A stretch of 53,891 bases of DNA. It comes from Anaerolineae bacterium (GTDB lineage: Bacteria; Chloroflexota; Anaerolineae; B4-G1; SLSP01). Where the stretch lies: positions 1 through 53,891 of the forward strand of contig JAFGSL010000503.1 of the NCBI GenBank assembly GCA_016934645.1. The letters are read 5' to 3'. Position numbers and translations under genes: made by a program. Positions 1-8,752 of this stretch are shown here, in pieces. The notes under the pieces are model-generated. The model was not told the origin of the DNA. It saw nothing but the letters and a program-made list of their open reading frames with translations, and ran no database searches. Numbering within the stretch: position 1 is the stretch's first letter; each line of letters begins with the position of its first letter.

Positions 1-312
1 ACCGTCATCGCCCGCTCGCCGACCAACCACGGCAAGAATTACCCCTACTGTGAAGCGGTGCTCATCAACTGCGCCATGGCGGGCATCAGACCCGAAGGGT
101 GGGGCGAGGTGGGCGGCGACCCGACCAACGTCCATTACTGGGAGTACAACAGCACAAACCTCAGCGACGGCACACCGGTAGATATGAGCCAGCGGCATCC
201 TGTTGCCCGGCAACTGACGCTGGCAGAAGATGCCGAGATCATCGCCACCTACAGCGATCCCGCCTACGTGCTGGGTGGGTGGAACCCGGAGACTGTATTC
301 CGTACTTCGTAA
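1..312 (+). CDS. Pectinesterase-like carbohydrate esterase, C-terminal part (5' end outside window)
   Basis: The frame is open from base 1 to a TAA at 310-312, so only the last 103 residues are present. The fragment contains INCAMAGIRPEGWGEVGG and a later VHYWEYNSTN stretch, which resemble the C-terminal part of CE8 pectin methylesterases, where a conserved Trp-rich segment ends the right-handed beta helix. CE8 enzymes remove methyl groups from pectin outside the cell. This role is from family knowledge, since the catalytic Asp residues lie upstream of the window. An internal GTG at 58 is not a credible start because homology-like sequence continues upstream of it. A 10-bp inverted repeat begins within its stop region. 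Confidence 0.6.
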   Translation, partial: TVIARSPTNHGKNYPYCEAVLINCAMAGIRPEGWGEVGGDPTNVHYWEYNSTNLSDGTPVDMSQRHPVARQLTLAEDAEIIATYSDPAYVLGGWNPETVFRTS

Positions 313-339
313 ATTTGCAAAAAACAAAGTTACGAAGTA
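303..339. repeat. Perfect 10-bp inverted repeat at the end of the pectinesterase gene
   Basis: TACTTCGTAA (303-312) and TTACGAAGTA (330-339) are perfect inverted copies separated by 17 A-rich bases. The left arm contains the stop codon. It could act as a weak terminator hairpin, but there is no T tract after it, or as a protein-binding site. Confidence 0.5.
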
Positions 340-640
340 TGAAGAAGTACGACGTTGATCCTGGCATTGTGGGCGTGAATACTGTGACCGTGCGCCGATA
401 AACCGCGTCCGCGTCAATCTCTCGCTGTCGGATGTTATCTAGTGTTCCTCTGGGCGCTGGTGTGCACACAGGAGTAGCACGATAGAGACCGCAGGATCGA
501 GCTTTTGGCTTTCCACGATGCCGATACGCGCCAGCGTAAGTTTTTAGTGGTGAGTGTAGGTACCGCACACCTGCCCATGCCCATCGAAACTAACACCCAT
601 ATTGGGATTTCCCAAGCATTCCGAGAAGACAATGCGATGT
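340..640. other. Intergenic region between pectinesterase fragment and defence island
   Basis: No credible gene was found in these 301 bases. Short frames exist on both strands but lack a ribosome binding site and a recognisable domain. It marks the downstream edge of the minus-strand island and the end of the plus-strand pectinesterase gene. No direct repeat or integration site is visible. Confidence 0.5.
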
Positions 641-1096
641 TTATTGCTGCGACGGTATCGATAATCTCCACACAATGAGCGGACGATGTTTGCCTGGCTC
701 TTCCTTCCAACGCTCAAACCCTAAATGGGTATAAAAGGTGTTGGCTGGGAGTTCAGCGGGGCATTTTAGGATCAGTGTTTGCTTACCTAAAGCCTGAATC
801 TCAGCTACCAAAGTTTGAACTAAAGCTTTTCCAATCCCTATCAGCCGATACTCCGCTGCGACGACGATATCGTAGAGTGTTGTCTGTTCATCGCGACGGT
901 GGCGATAGTGGACAAAACCGGCAAGATGCCGGCTGTTCTGTGCGACGATGATTTCTTTCCGGTGGATGGCTTCTAGTAAAGCCGGGCGACGCACAAATCC
1001 TAATTCACGGCGATGAGCATCGGCCATAATTTTAATATTATCCAAGTCTTCTTCAGTGGCTTTGCGAAGGGTAATTTCAGCGTTTCCAGAGATCAA
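641..1096 (-). CDS. GNAT family N-acetyltransferase
   Basis: The protein shows the GNAT fold pattern: an N-terminal ITLRKATEEDLD strand-helix, a central LYDIVVAAEYRLIGIGKALV segment matching the acetyl-CoA binding motif A (R/Q-x-x-G-x-G/A), and a C-terminal FYTHLGFERW motif B. It would transfer an acetyl group from acetyl-CoA to an amine; the substrate is unknown. I prefer a TTG start at 1096 because AAGAGG lies 6 nt before it; the longer ATG start at 1135 has no visible ribosome binding site and would overlap the HerA-like gene by 59 bases instead of 20. It is the last gene of the minus-strand island. Acetyltransferases are common passengers, so membership of the defence system is uncertain. 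Confidence 0.75.
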   Translation of the reverse strand: MISGNAEITLRKATEEDLDNIKIMADAHRRELGFVRRPALLEAIHRKEIIVAQNSRHLAGFVHYRHRRDEQTTLYDIVVAAEYRLIGIGKALVQTLVAEIQALGKQTLILKCPAELPANTFYTHLGFERWKEEPGKHRPLIVWRLSIPSQQ

Positions 1097-2285
1097 AGGT
1101 ATCCTCTTCTTGTGTAGGTAAAGTACTTCCGCCATGCTGGCTGCGACGAGGGCGAATGCGTAACATATTCACGGTCTCACGTTCATCGTCTACCAAAACG
1201 GCTTCACCAGTGCGCTTGAGCGCCTTGATGAAGGTGCGTAGTTCTCCACCCATATAATCTTGACTGAGACCATTCAACGCGGACATATCCGCTCGGGTGG
1301 TGAGTTTGTGACTGAGTATGATGTCACATTGCGACAACACGTCCGGGTCAATTGCCGAGGGTTGTTGGCTGGCAACGACCAGCGATAGTCCTGGCTGGCG
1401 ACCTTCCTTGGCCCAGCGGATGAGTTGGTCCTTTGATAACGTCGCCCCACCGTTAGGCACAAATTGATGGGCTTCATCCAGCAACATCCAGACGCGCGGC
1501 AAAGGCGTCGCCAGGCCAAATTCTTCGCGGAGGCGCGCGTCGGAGCGTGCGCGAAACAGGTTGCGTGCGATGATGGAAATCACCAAGTTACGGCGACCCC
1601 GATTGCCGGGGTCCAAACGGCTCAAATCCAGCACGTTAACCATTCCTGGCGCAAAGAGTTCTTGTAACGGTTGGTAACCGCTCGTGGCAAATAACTCCCA
1701 ACTTTGCGCTGCCTCTAACCGGTTGAGCAACGCCTCTTTGGAAGCATCGGGCGCTTTGCCATCGCGTTCGATCATCCTGATAATGTCGGGAATGGTGAAA
1801 CATTCTTCTTTGTTTTGCAGCCGTTGCACGGCGCGGAATAGGACAATCCCCAATGGCTTGTTGATGTCGGCGTTGAATAGATCGCACCAACCGTCAGGCG
1901 ACAAATCTGAGGGATTCAAACGCAGAGGGATGACATTGACGCTACGTTGCTTGAACATTTGGAGTACATCGGTGTCATAAAGCGCAGTGGGGTTGCCAGG
2001 AATGAGCAGTCGCACGTCATAGCCTTTGGGCGCGAGACCCCACTTGAACAAGTCATCTTGCTGGGGTGTATTGGATTGTGTCATCGTGTGATAGACGCCC
2101 ATCGGGTCAACGATGATGGGAATGATTTCATTGCCGCCCGTAGCCAGCAATTCCTCCACCAATACGCCCAAGGTGTAGGATTTGCCGCTACCGCGTTTGC
2201 CACAGACCAAAACAGCGCGTGAACCTTCTGCGTTGAGATAGACCGGTTCATCGGATTGGGTGTCTTTGCCCAAGAACATTTTCAT
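1077..2285 (-). CDS. HerA/FtsK-like ATP-binding protein (DUF87 type)
   Basis: A 402-aa P-loop ATPase. Walker A GKRGSGKS is at residues 29-36, IIVDPMGVYH follows a strand typical of HerA/VirB4-like proteins, and a Walker B strand with LLDEAHQFVP lies in the second half, followed by a sensor-like LSHKLTTRADMSAL. HerA-family ATPases form hexameric DNA translocases and recur in defence systems with nucleases or with PglZ-like proteins. I chose the ATG at 2285 because GGAGGTGA lies just upstream and the ATG overlaps the stop of the PglZ-like gene as ATGA, which indicates translational coupling. An upstream ATG at 2327 would give 14 extra unconserved-looking residues. Its probable role is DNA translocation for the system; no nuclease domain is visible in it. 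Confidence 0.8.
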   Translation of the reverse strand: MKMFLGKDTQSDEPVYLNAEGSRAVLVCGKRGSGKSYTLGVLVEELLATGGNEIIPIIVDPMGVYHTMTQSNTPQQDDLFKWGLAPKGYDVRLLIPGNPTALYDTDVLQMFKQRSVNVIPLRLNPSDLSPDGWCDLFNADINKPLGIVLFRAVQRLQNKEECFTIPDIIRMIERDGKAPDASKEALLNRLEAAQSWELFATSGYQPLQELFAPGMVNVLDLSRLDPGNRGRRNLVISIIARNLFRARSDARLREEFGLATPLPRVWMLLDEAHQFVPNGGATLSKDQLIRWAKEGRQPGLSLVVASQQPSAIDPDVLSQCDIILSHKLTTRADMSALNGLSQDYMGGELRTFIKALKRTGEAVLVDDERETVNMLRIRPRRSQHGGSTLPTQEEDTFDLWKR

Positions 2286-3406
2286 ACATTCACCTCCACG
2301 CGCACAAAGGGAACCAAGCTTTCCCAATAAGAAAGCCCACCATGAACGCCGCTGTCGTTGGCGTGGATGGTCGCGCCGAGATATGGGTAGCGATACAGGG
2401 TGTACATTTGTCCCGTCAGAGACAATTCCACGCCATAGTCCGACAGCGCGCCGCCCCCGCGTTGATAGCGTGGATGGGCGGAGTGCAATTCCTCAACCAG
2501 CCGTAAATCGGGATGCTGTGCCTTCCACAAAATACCATGGTCGGCAGTAAGATATACTACTCCCGGAAGTTCCGTGGCAGCGACCACTTCTATCAAACGA
2601 CGGTAATTATCATGGATAGCCTCCACCGCCGCTTCAATCTCACGCGGCGTGACCTCTCGGCGGCTGTGCGCTAGACCGTCCAGTCCTTCACGTACCAGTT
2701 GCACATACGTGCCCTCTAAAGATTGCTGCTCCAATGTTTCCAGGGCGGTAGTGATTCCCGCTACACGGGTCAAGGGAACGCCTTCAAAAAGATACGCGGA
2801 GACTTCGTTGCGTTCTCGTCGCCAATAGGAAAATCCGGTGGAATGGGGAACGCCCACATCCACCAACCGCCGTGCTAACGTCGGCGCGCCTACAATGCCG
2901 GGAAATCCCACTGTGGGCACAATCTCATCCTGGTCGGTGAGGTTGTATGTGATCGATGGGCCATCAATCAAACATGGCTCCGGCGCTTCGGGCCAATGGC
3001 GGGCGTCCTCATAACTCAGACCATCTACCAACAGAAGTGCCACCACACAGTAGCCCCGCTGGATGGTATCGCTGACGATACGCTCTGCCACACGCTGATG
3101 GGTAAGCAGCAGGCGGCGCGCGTCCGCCAGACGGCGCGGGAGCATCTCATTCGCAGCCTCGGGCGTATAGGTCAACGACTCATTCAGTACTTGAAACCGA
3201 TGCCGATAGCGTGTGTCTATGCACGGGATGAGTATCGGCCGCTCAGAATGAGGCTCCAAAATATCCAGCCGCTCCACCAGGGTTTCGGCGTCGGACGCAA
3301 TATCTATTTCCGGCGGCAGGCACAAAAGCGCTAGCGGGGATATCTCGGTCATCACCGGCCCACGTTGTAATGCCTGAAGTAACCGCATGAATCCTGTTTC
3401 AGTCAT
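2282..3406 (-). CDS. PglZ-like alkaline-phosphatase-superfamily protein
   Basis: A 374-aa protein with the PglZ signature. LLLVDGLSYEDAR (about 125-136) carries the first metal-binding Asp, YLTADHG (about 285-291) the Asp-His pair, and VHGGLSYWESLVPF (about 354-367) the terminal His motif that is highly typical of PglZ. PglZ is the one protein common to all BREX and Pgl systems and also occurs in other defence sets; its biochemical role is still poorly settled. At 374 residues it is far shorter than full BREX PglZ proteins (roughly 800 aa), so it seems to be a near-minimal core domain. It overlaps the upstream ATPase gene by 8 bases and the downstream HerA-like gene by 4, so the three are almost certainly one operon. 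Confidence 0.8.
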   Translation of the reverse strand: MTETGFMRLLQALQRGPVMTEISPLALLCLPPEIDIASDAETLVERLDILEPHSERPILIPCIDTRYRHRFQVLNESLTYTPEAANEMLPRRLADARRLLLTHQRVAERIVSDTIQRGYCVVALLLVDGLSYEDARHWPEAPEPCLIDGPSITYNLTDQDEIVPTVGFPGIVGAPTLARRLVDVGVPHSTGFSYWRRERNEVSAYLFEGVPLTRVAGITTALETLEQQSLEGTYVQLVREGLDGLAHSRREVTPREIEAAVEAIHDNYRRLIEVVAATELPGVVYLTADHGILWKAQHPDLRLVEELHSAHPRYQRGGGALSDYGVELSLTGQMYTLYRYPYLGATIHANDSGVHGGLSYWESLVPFVRVEVNV

Positions 3407-6400
3407 AGCGTATCGGTTCTATCGTAATGCGCACGCGGCGCTTGGCGTGCAGGCCGCGCAGCGCCGTCCAAAATTCATCTTCCGCCAAACGGCGCTGCTG
3501 TTGCCACAACGCGTTAATTTCAACGGTGCTGCTTTCCGCGCCTAAGGTTTGCAGAACGACTTCTTCCGGGCCGGTCAATTGTAATTCGCGCAATTTTCGG
3601 CTCAATGTCTCTACACCACGGTGCGTTTGAGGAAAGTGGTCGCTGGCCTGTCCCAGGATTTGCAGCAGTTTATGGAATTTACCTTCACCTTCAATCGGAA
3701 AATCGGTCAATGTGGGGCGTTCGACCAGTTGCACACGGGCGCTATTCAAGCTATTGCTCAGGCCGCCGAGTTCTTGCTGTAATCTGCGGCCCTCTTGCGC
3801 GACGGCCTCACGTTCCTCCGGTGCTAGAGCCTGTATATAAGGTGACGCCAGCGTGGCACGCACTGCTTCCAGGTCTTGGGCAACGGCCTGCACTAACCGC
3901 TCGCACATATCCAATAGCGTATCGCGCACAGCATCGTAGAGTCGTTCGTAGCTATTCTCAGGTGCCCAAGGGTTATATTGCTCTGGACGCCACAGACGGT
4001 CGGCAGGAACCCTGAGACCTTGAATGAGCGCTTGTTGATACCGTTCCTGAAGTTGTGTGAACCGCTGCACGGCGGTTTCCCGCACTTGGCGCACCGTGGC
4101 GGCAATCTCACCCAAACGCAATCCATAGGTAGGTGCATGGGGCAGGGCTTGTTCCTTATCGGCGCTGATGTGCCCGTTGATGTCTTGGGAAAGACGTTGG
4201 AATTGTTCGTGCGGTTCGCGCACCAGGTCGCCCAATTGTTGAATCTCTTCTTGCAGCGCAGAACCGCGCTCTACCAGATCAACCCAAGCGGCAAACTCAT
4301 CATACTTTGCACTCAACACCTCACGGCGTGACTTGAGGCCGTCTAATTGTTGTTCGCGCGCTTTCAGGTCTTGCGCCAGGCGCGCTAAAAGTGTTAATCC
4401 CAGGTCCTCTGCCTTGAGCTCGGCTTGCTGCGCCTCAACGTCACGCCGAACTTTCTGCGCTTCGTTTTCCAAAGCCGTATACTGGCGCAAAACTCGCGTG
4501 CGCAGGTCATTGATTTGGAACACATAATCCACCCCGCCCTGCACTTGCGCGTTCAAACGTTCTCCCTGGCGTCGTTCCGGTGCGGGGATGCGGCTTACCA
4601 GCCGGGTCACTTGTTGTCGGAGCGCCGTTTGTTGTTCCCCGGCAAAGGTCTGGAGTTGCCGATGATAGGCTTGCGCAGAACGGCGCAGCCGGATGAGTTT
4701 TTCATCATCGGGTTTGCTTTTGAGTTGTTCATCTACTACCCGCCGTGCTTTTACTGCTTCGTCACACCACTGCTTGAGTAGCGTAGATTCAGGAAAGCCG
4801 CGCAACAGGATATCTATGTCCACCTGCCAGGCCTGAATTTCTGCCGCCAGTTCATCCACCGAAGGTGCTTGTGAGACCGTTTCACGCCAGATGCCGCGCC
4901 GGGGATCGTTTTCCAGCAAGCCTCGGTCGGTCATCAAATCCAAAACGACATCAATCTCTTTTTCCCGATAGCCTAACTGCGCAGCGCGGTGATAGATTTC
5001 GTTCGCTGGCAGCAGGTGAACCTCGTAACTGCGTCCGGCGGCTTGAATACGCTCGCTGGTCGGCGAAGCCAGGAGCCAAGCACGGATTTTTTGCTCCAGG
5101 GGATGTAGTTTGAAACGCACTGCGCCTTTGATGCCTTTTTCGGCGTCACGTCGCGAAGGAAAATCTTGAGTGATCTTGATCAAGGACGGAAAGTTGCTGA
5201 TAAAGGTGTCTAACCCGGTGTTGGAAAGAGTGAATAAGGTCGCCATATCTTCTTTGAGTCCTTCGTAGGCAATCTGTCCCTGGCGCTCGTGCGCTGTTTC
5301 CAGATGTTTTATGGCATTAACGTATTTGGTCAACGAACTTTCCCAGTTGCTGACAAGCATCAGCGTGTCATAGTCAGGATATAGCGCATCCAGTAGCTGT
5401 AGCAAGGCCACTTCCAAGAGTCGTTCTTGGGCAGCTTCTACCGGTGATCCAACAGCGGCATTGAATAGACCGCGAAAGACATTGTCGAGCAAATCCGTTT
5501 GAAAATACTGCACTTGGGGATCATCGGGCTTGGGAATAAGATTGGCGGCGCGCTTGGCATCCATCGTTTCGTGCATCGTCAAGAGCAAAAGCGGTGTCAA
5601 TTTGTAGGGAGAAACAATGGGTGCGACCAGGCGTTCTAGCGTCGGTGAAATACCGCCATCTTCGCGCGCCATCAAATTTAACGTCAGATTGATTTTCCGG
5701 GCATCATAGTCTATCTGAAGTGATTCAGCATGACGGCGACGCTCCTCTTCGGGGAGATCCAGATAGCGGCACAAGCGCATCTGCACAACGACATCACCCA
5801 ACGGGTTGGCATCACGCACAGAATCATCTTCCCACATTATCCGTACGTGGACGCGGCGTTTGGGGAATTTGCGGGCAAAGCCGTTAAAGTGACCTTCCAG
5901 AACCACACCCAGGTTGCGCGTCAAACCGTCAGGAATGGTTTCCACAACCGCCCATTGATTGTCGGGAAAGACGCGTCGGGTTAGTAATTGCAGGAATGCT
6001 TTAAGGGCGCGTAATTTGGTTGGATCTGAGGTTTCATAATAAGAACGCCAAAACTCGCGGATGGTCATGGTGAGCCAATCCGACTCTACCTGGACCTGAT
6101 CCAATCCACGCAAGGTAAAGCCGGGATTGCGTACATCTCCCACTGAGATAATCAGGTCACCTTGTGCACTTTGGGAAAGATCATCAAACGCTAGTTGAAG
6201 GTTGAAGCGTTCCTGTGCTTTACGAGTAAGCCCCTCGTTAGGAAATGCCGCTGCCCACTTGATCGCGCGTTCGCGCTCCGGCTGGCCCCGCACCAGACTG
6301 TGCGCCAACGCTTGTGAAACAATCTGTGGGATTTTCTTGGGGCTGTCGTACTGAATCTGTCCGCTCATAAAGTCATCAATGAGATGACCGGGGTTGTAGG

Positions 6401-7454
6401 CCGCATCGGCTGGGTAGCCCGTCTCGATATAACGCCGGGTAGCGCGGCGGAAGACGTTGACGACGGTGCGCGGGCCATCCGCCAGATCCTGCCGCGACGA
6501 AATTTGTCCCAGTGCGTCCAGACATTCTGGACTGAGGATGCGCGCCTGATGGTCTTCAAAATCAAAGGATTTCGCCAAGCGTTGCCACAAACGCGCTGGA
6601 AACTGATTGTCGTAAACCGTGCTCAAATCCAGACTCACCTGAAGAACGCGATGTATCAGGTCACCACGGATATCACGCATCAGGCTGATTTCTTTGGGCG
6701 GAATGACCATGATCAGCCCAAAGTTCAGGTGGTTGCGCCGAGTGAGTATCGCGCCGACCACATCAAACAGCGGACTGATCGGATCTTTGATGCCGGATTT
6801 AATTTCCGGTTCGATGTACTGTTGAACTTCATCGGCCAGGAGCAACAAGCCTTCAAAACCAGCCCGTTGCGCCAGGTGCGTCATATCTTCAAAAAAGCGA
6901 ATGTAATCTGCCGGACCGAGTTCGAGGATTTCCGGTTTGTCTTGGGCCATCCGCCGCGCGGCAGCCACATCAATGTGATACCGGTGTGCCAAGGTTTCAG
7001 CATTGCGTTCCATCACTGCCTGGTAGATAGCTTGCGCTTCACTGACCAGATTGGGGCGCGTACGGCCGATTTCGTAACGCGCCCAACCAAAGCAGCCCAC
7101 GAGTAAATCAGTGAGACGGTTGAGTTGGAAGGGCGGTGTGACCAAAATGTTGGCGTCACGGGCGCGTTCCCAAAGGTACAACGCCGTGCTGGTCTTGCCG
7201 TAACCATACTCGGCGGTGAGATAGCCGCGCATCGCACCACCCTGCCGGACTTCTTGAATAACTTGTCGTTCAAAACTGGCTACGTTCTGGCCACTTTGAC
7301 CGTTTTCGGCTTGCCGCCCCAGCGGCACATAGGTGCGCACGTGGCGTCTGTAGGCTTCGTCCACAGCTTCGGGACGTTCAAATAGATCAGTGGCGCGCTG
7401 TGTGGCAACAATTTCTTCTTTATCGAGGATGGCTTGTAGACCTTCTAAACTCAT
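3399..7454 (-). CDS. Giant BrxC/PglY-like P-loop ATPase with coiled coil
   Basis: A 1351-aa protein. Walker A is AEYGYGKTST at 81-90, resembling the E-(Y/F)-G-x-GKT loop of BrxC/PglY, and Walker B is LLLLADEVQQ at 203-212. The middle is an alpha/beta region, and roughly residues 880-1130 are rich in Glu, Gln, Arg and Leu with a heptad look, suggesting a long coiled coil. BrxC and PglY are 1200-1300-aa ATPases of BREX and Pgl systems, so length and order of motifs agree. It lies between VapC (45-bp gap) and the PglZ-like gene (8-bp overlap), and a BrxC-type ATPase in the same operon as PglZ is the core BREX arrangement. It probably assembles on DNA or with the sigma/TGT components. The exact family would need a profile search. 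Confidence 0.75.
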   Translation of the reverse strand: MSLEGLQAILDKEEIVATQRATDLFERPEAVDEAYRRHVRTYVPLGRQAENGQSGQNVASFERQVIQEVRQGGAMRGYLTAEYGYGKTSTALYLWERARDANILVTPPFQLNRLTDLLVGCFGWARYEIGRTRPNLVSEAQAIYQAVMERNAETLAHRYHIDVAAARRMAQDKPEILELGPADYIRFFEDMTHLAQRAGFEGLLLLADEVQQYIEPEIKSGIKDPISPLFDVVGAILTRRNHLNFGLIMVIPPKEISLMRDIRGDLIHRVLQVSLDLSTVYDNQFPARLWQRLAKSFDFEDHQARILSPECLDALGQISSRQDLADGPRTVVNVFRRATRRYIETGYPADAAYNPGHLIDDFMSGQIQYDSPKKIPQIVSQALAHSLVRGQPERERAIKWAAAFPNEGLTRKAQERFNLQLAFDDLSQSAQGDLIISVGDVRNPGFTLRGLDQVQVESDWLTMTIREFWRSYYETSDPTKLRALKAFLQLLTRRVFPDNQWAVVETIPDGLTRNLGVVLEGHFNGFARKFPKRRVHVRIMWEDDSVRDANPLGDVVVQMRLCRYLDLPEEERRRHAESLQIDYDARKINLTLNLMAREDGGISPTLERLVAPIVSPYKLTPLLLLTMHETMDAKRAANLIPKPDDPQVQYFQTDLLDNVFRGLFNAAVGSPVEAAQERLLEVALLQLLDALYPDYDTLMLVSNWESSLTKYVNAIKHLETAHERQGQIAYEGLKEDMATLFTLSNTGLDTFISNFPSLIKITQDFPSRRDAEKGIKGAVRFKLHPLEQKIRAWLLASPTSERIQAAGRSYEVHLLPANEIYHRAAQLGYREKEIDVVLDLMTDRGLLENDPRRGIWRETVSQAPSVDELAAEIQAWQVDIDILLRGFPESTLLKQWCDEAVKARRVVDEQLKSKPDDEKLIRLRRSAQAYHRQLQTFAGEQQTALRQQVTRLVSRIPAPERRQGERLNAQVQGGVDYVFQINDLRTRVLRQYTALENEAQKVRRDVEAQQAELKAEDLGLTLLARLAQDLKAREQQLDGLKSRREVLSAKYDEFAAWVDLVERGSALQEEIQQLGDLVREPHEQFQRLSQDINGHISADKEQALPHAPTYGLRLGEIAATVRQVRETAVQRFTQLQERYQQALIQGLRVPADRLWRPEQYNPWAPENSYERLYDAVRDTLLDMCERLVQAVAQDLEAVRATLASPYIQALAPEEREAVAQEGRRLQQELGGLSNSLNSARVQLVERPTLTDFPIEGEGKFHKLLQILGQASDHFPQTHRGVETLSRKLRELQLTGPEEVVLQTLGAESSTVEINALWQQQRRLAEDEFWTALRGLHAKRRVRITIEPIRYD

Positions 7455-7499
7455 CGTGTGCTCCCGTTTTTCATCATAAAAGCTACCGTCGGATGCTGA

Positions 7500-7946
7500 T
7501 CACAGTAACGCCTCCAAAACCAAAACTTCGACCTCGGTGATTCGGCTCAAACCTTTGTCATTGGTTAAAAATGCCTGACAGTCGTTCAGCAAAGCCGCAG
7601 CGACTTGCAATGCATCCGGTGTGCGCAAATGGTACCGAGCGCGTAACTCGGCGGCGCGTTCGGCAATCTCACTTCCTATGCTCACCAACGTAAAATGCGC
7701 TGCGGAGGTTAACAACTTTCTGTAGGTTTGGCAGAGGTCGTGTTGTCCTTTCTCCATTGGCAACGCCAAAACTTCAGTCAATGTCAAGGTTGAAGTGATT
7801 CCTTCAATTTGCCCTTCTGCAATGCGCTGGAAGATCGTTGTCACCAGTGCATCGTAACGCGGATGCGCCTCCACAAAATAGATAATCGGGCTGCTATCCA
7901 GAGCCAGCCGCGAAATCGAGGCGAAAGCCGTTTCCAGCGCGGTCAT
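7500..7946 (-). CDS. VapC-like PIN-domain toxin
   Basis: A 148-aa PIN-domain protein. LALDSSPIIYFVE gives the first catalytic Asp, TSTLTLTEVLALP the conserved Thr/Glu, and RTPDALQVAAALL plus FLTNDKGL the C-terminal acidic residues of the Mg-dependent RNase site. VapC toxins cleave RNA, often tRNA, and are neutralised by the upstream VapB. The ATG at 7946 overlaps the stop of the upstream small gene as ATGA, the usual toxin-antitoxin coupling. A longer frame starting at 8009 would run through the antitoxin and is rejected. Its location inside an otherwise continuous defence operon is unusual. Confidence 0.85.
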   Translation of the reverse strand: MTALETAFASISRLALDSSPIIYFVEAHPRYDALVTTIFQRIAEGQIEGITSTLTLTEVLALPMEKGQHDLCQTYRKLLTSAAHFTLVSIGSEIAERAAELRARYHLRTPDALQVAAALLNDCQAFLTNDKGLSRITEVEVLVLEALL

Positions 7947-8188
7947 TCTGCACGCTCCCATTCTTGCCGTAGTTCTGAAACATAGGTTTGCGCGTCTATG
8001 CCTTGCCATATTTCTTTGCCGAGTCCATGTAAGGTCATAATGCTGACCGATGGCTCAACGTTTTGCGCTTCGCGTGCCAATTGACGGCTCATCAAGGCAA
8101 TAAGCTCTAATTTCTCGGCAGTCGAGAGTCGTTGGATATGGCGTTGATACAAAGAGTTGAGAGTTCTTTGGTACTGTTGTACAGTCAT
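7943..8188 (-). CDS. VapB-like antitoxin (small protein upstream of VapC)
   Basis: An 81-aa protein with a helical look (MTVQQYQRTL..., LSTAEKLELIALMSRQL) and an acidic, Trp-containing tail ending QEWERAE. No DNA-binding fold is certain from sequence alone. Its identification as antitoxin rests on its size, its 4-bp overlap with the PIN toxin gene, and its own strong ribosome binding site AAGGAGG ending 8 nt before the ATG at 8188. Antitoxins of this kind bind the toxin with the C-terminal tail. The 50-bp gap before it and the 45-bp gap after vapC contrast with the overlaps elsewhere in the operon. Confidence 0.65.
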   Translation of the reverse strand: MTVQQYQRTLNSLYQRHIQRLSTAEKLELIALMSRQLAREAQNVEPSVSIMTLHGLGKEIWQGIDAQTYVSELRQEWERAE

Positions 8189-8238
8189 CTTTTTTCCCTC
8201 CTTAAAAAGCATTGGATAAGACGGGCGCAACGGTGATG

Positions 8239-8742
8239 CTATAGTACTTGCATCACTACTACCCACAGATTGGCATCATAGGCAGGGTTGAGTGCGTAAT
8301 AATCCAGCAAACTCAGGTTACGGTAGATCGTATCCACATCCTGAGGTGTAGGAACGGGCAAGCCAACTGCCGGTAATCCCAACCGGCCAGGCTGCGCCGT
8401 AATCATCAATGCTGTACGCGCCTTGTTGAGTTGAAGTGCAGCCAGCAGTCGCCGTAATGCAACGACATCATCGGGTGCATTATCGATAACCACACGCGCT
8501 TGATCGCGCACCGAAGCTATATGGTAAACGCGCGCGGAAGGATAATAAACTGCGTTCAACGCGCGCGCCACGCTCCACGCCAGGAAGGTTTTGCCGGCAC
8601 CGGGCGGCCCATAGAGATTAATTCGCTCTGGAAAGCGCCACAACCGTTCAATTTCACTCAGGGTCGCGGCTTGACTTTCGGTCAGCCAGTCGTGGCGCGC
8701 TTCAGCCTTGAGGCGGTTCAATAACACCAGTAGACGGCTCAT
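8239..8742 (-). CDS. Small AAA/P-loop ATPase, BrxF-like
   Basis: A 167-aa protein that is little more than a nucleotide-binding domain: LYGPPGAGKTFLAW gives Walker A at 45-52, and TALMITAQPGR lies near the expected sensor/Walker B strand, though a classic DE Walker B is not clear. Small stand-alone ATPases (BrxF in type 3 BREX, BrxD in type 2 and 6) are known partners of BrxC/PglY. BrxF is about this size, so a BrxF-like role as regulator of the giant ATPase is a reasonable inference. The ATG at 8742, 10 nt after the stop of the upstream gene, gives the natural N-terminus; a longer frame to 9126 lies entirely in antiphase to the upstream gene and is spurious. No good ribosome binding site spacing is seen (GGAAAG abuts the ATG). 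Confidence 0.7.
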   Translation of the reverse strand: MSRLLVLLNRLKAEARHDWLTESQAATLSEIERLWRFPERINLYGPPGAGKTFLAWSVARALNAVYYPSARVYHIASVRDQARVVIDNAPDDVVALRRLLAALQLNKARTALMITAQPGRLGLPAVGLPVPTPQDVDTIYRNLSLLDYYALNPAYDANLWVVVMQVL

Positions 8743-8752
8743 CTTTCCACGC

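Noticed and set aside
480..678. Plus-strand open stretch of about 65 codons ending in a TGA, with protein-like sequence (VVSVGTAHLPMPIETN)
   Set aside because: It has no start codon with a ribosome binding site, overlaps the 3' end of the GNAT gene and matches no family I recognise; it may be a decayed remnant.
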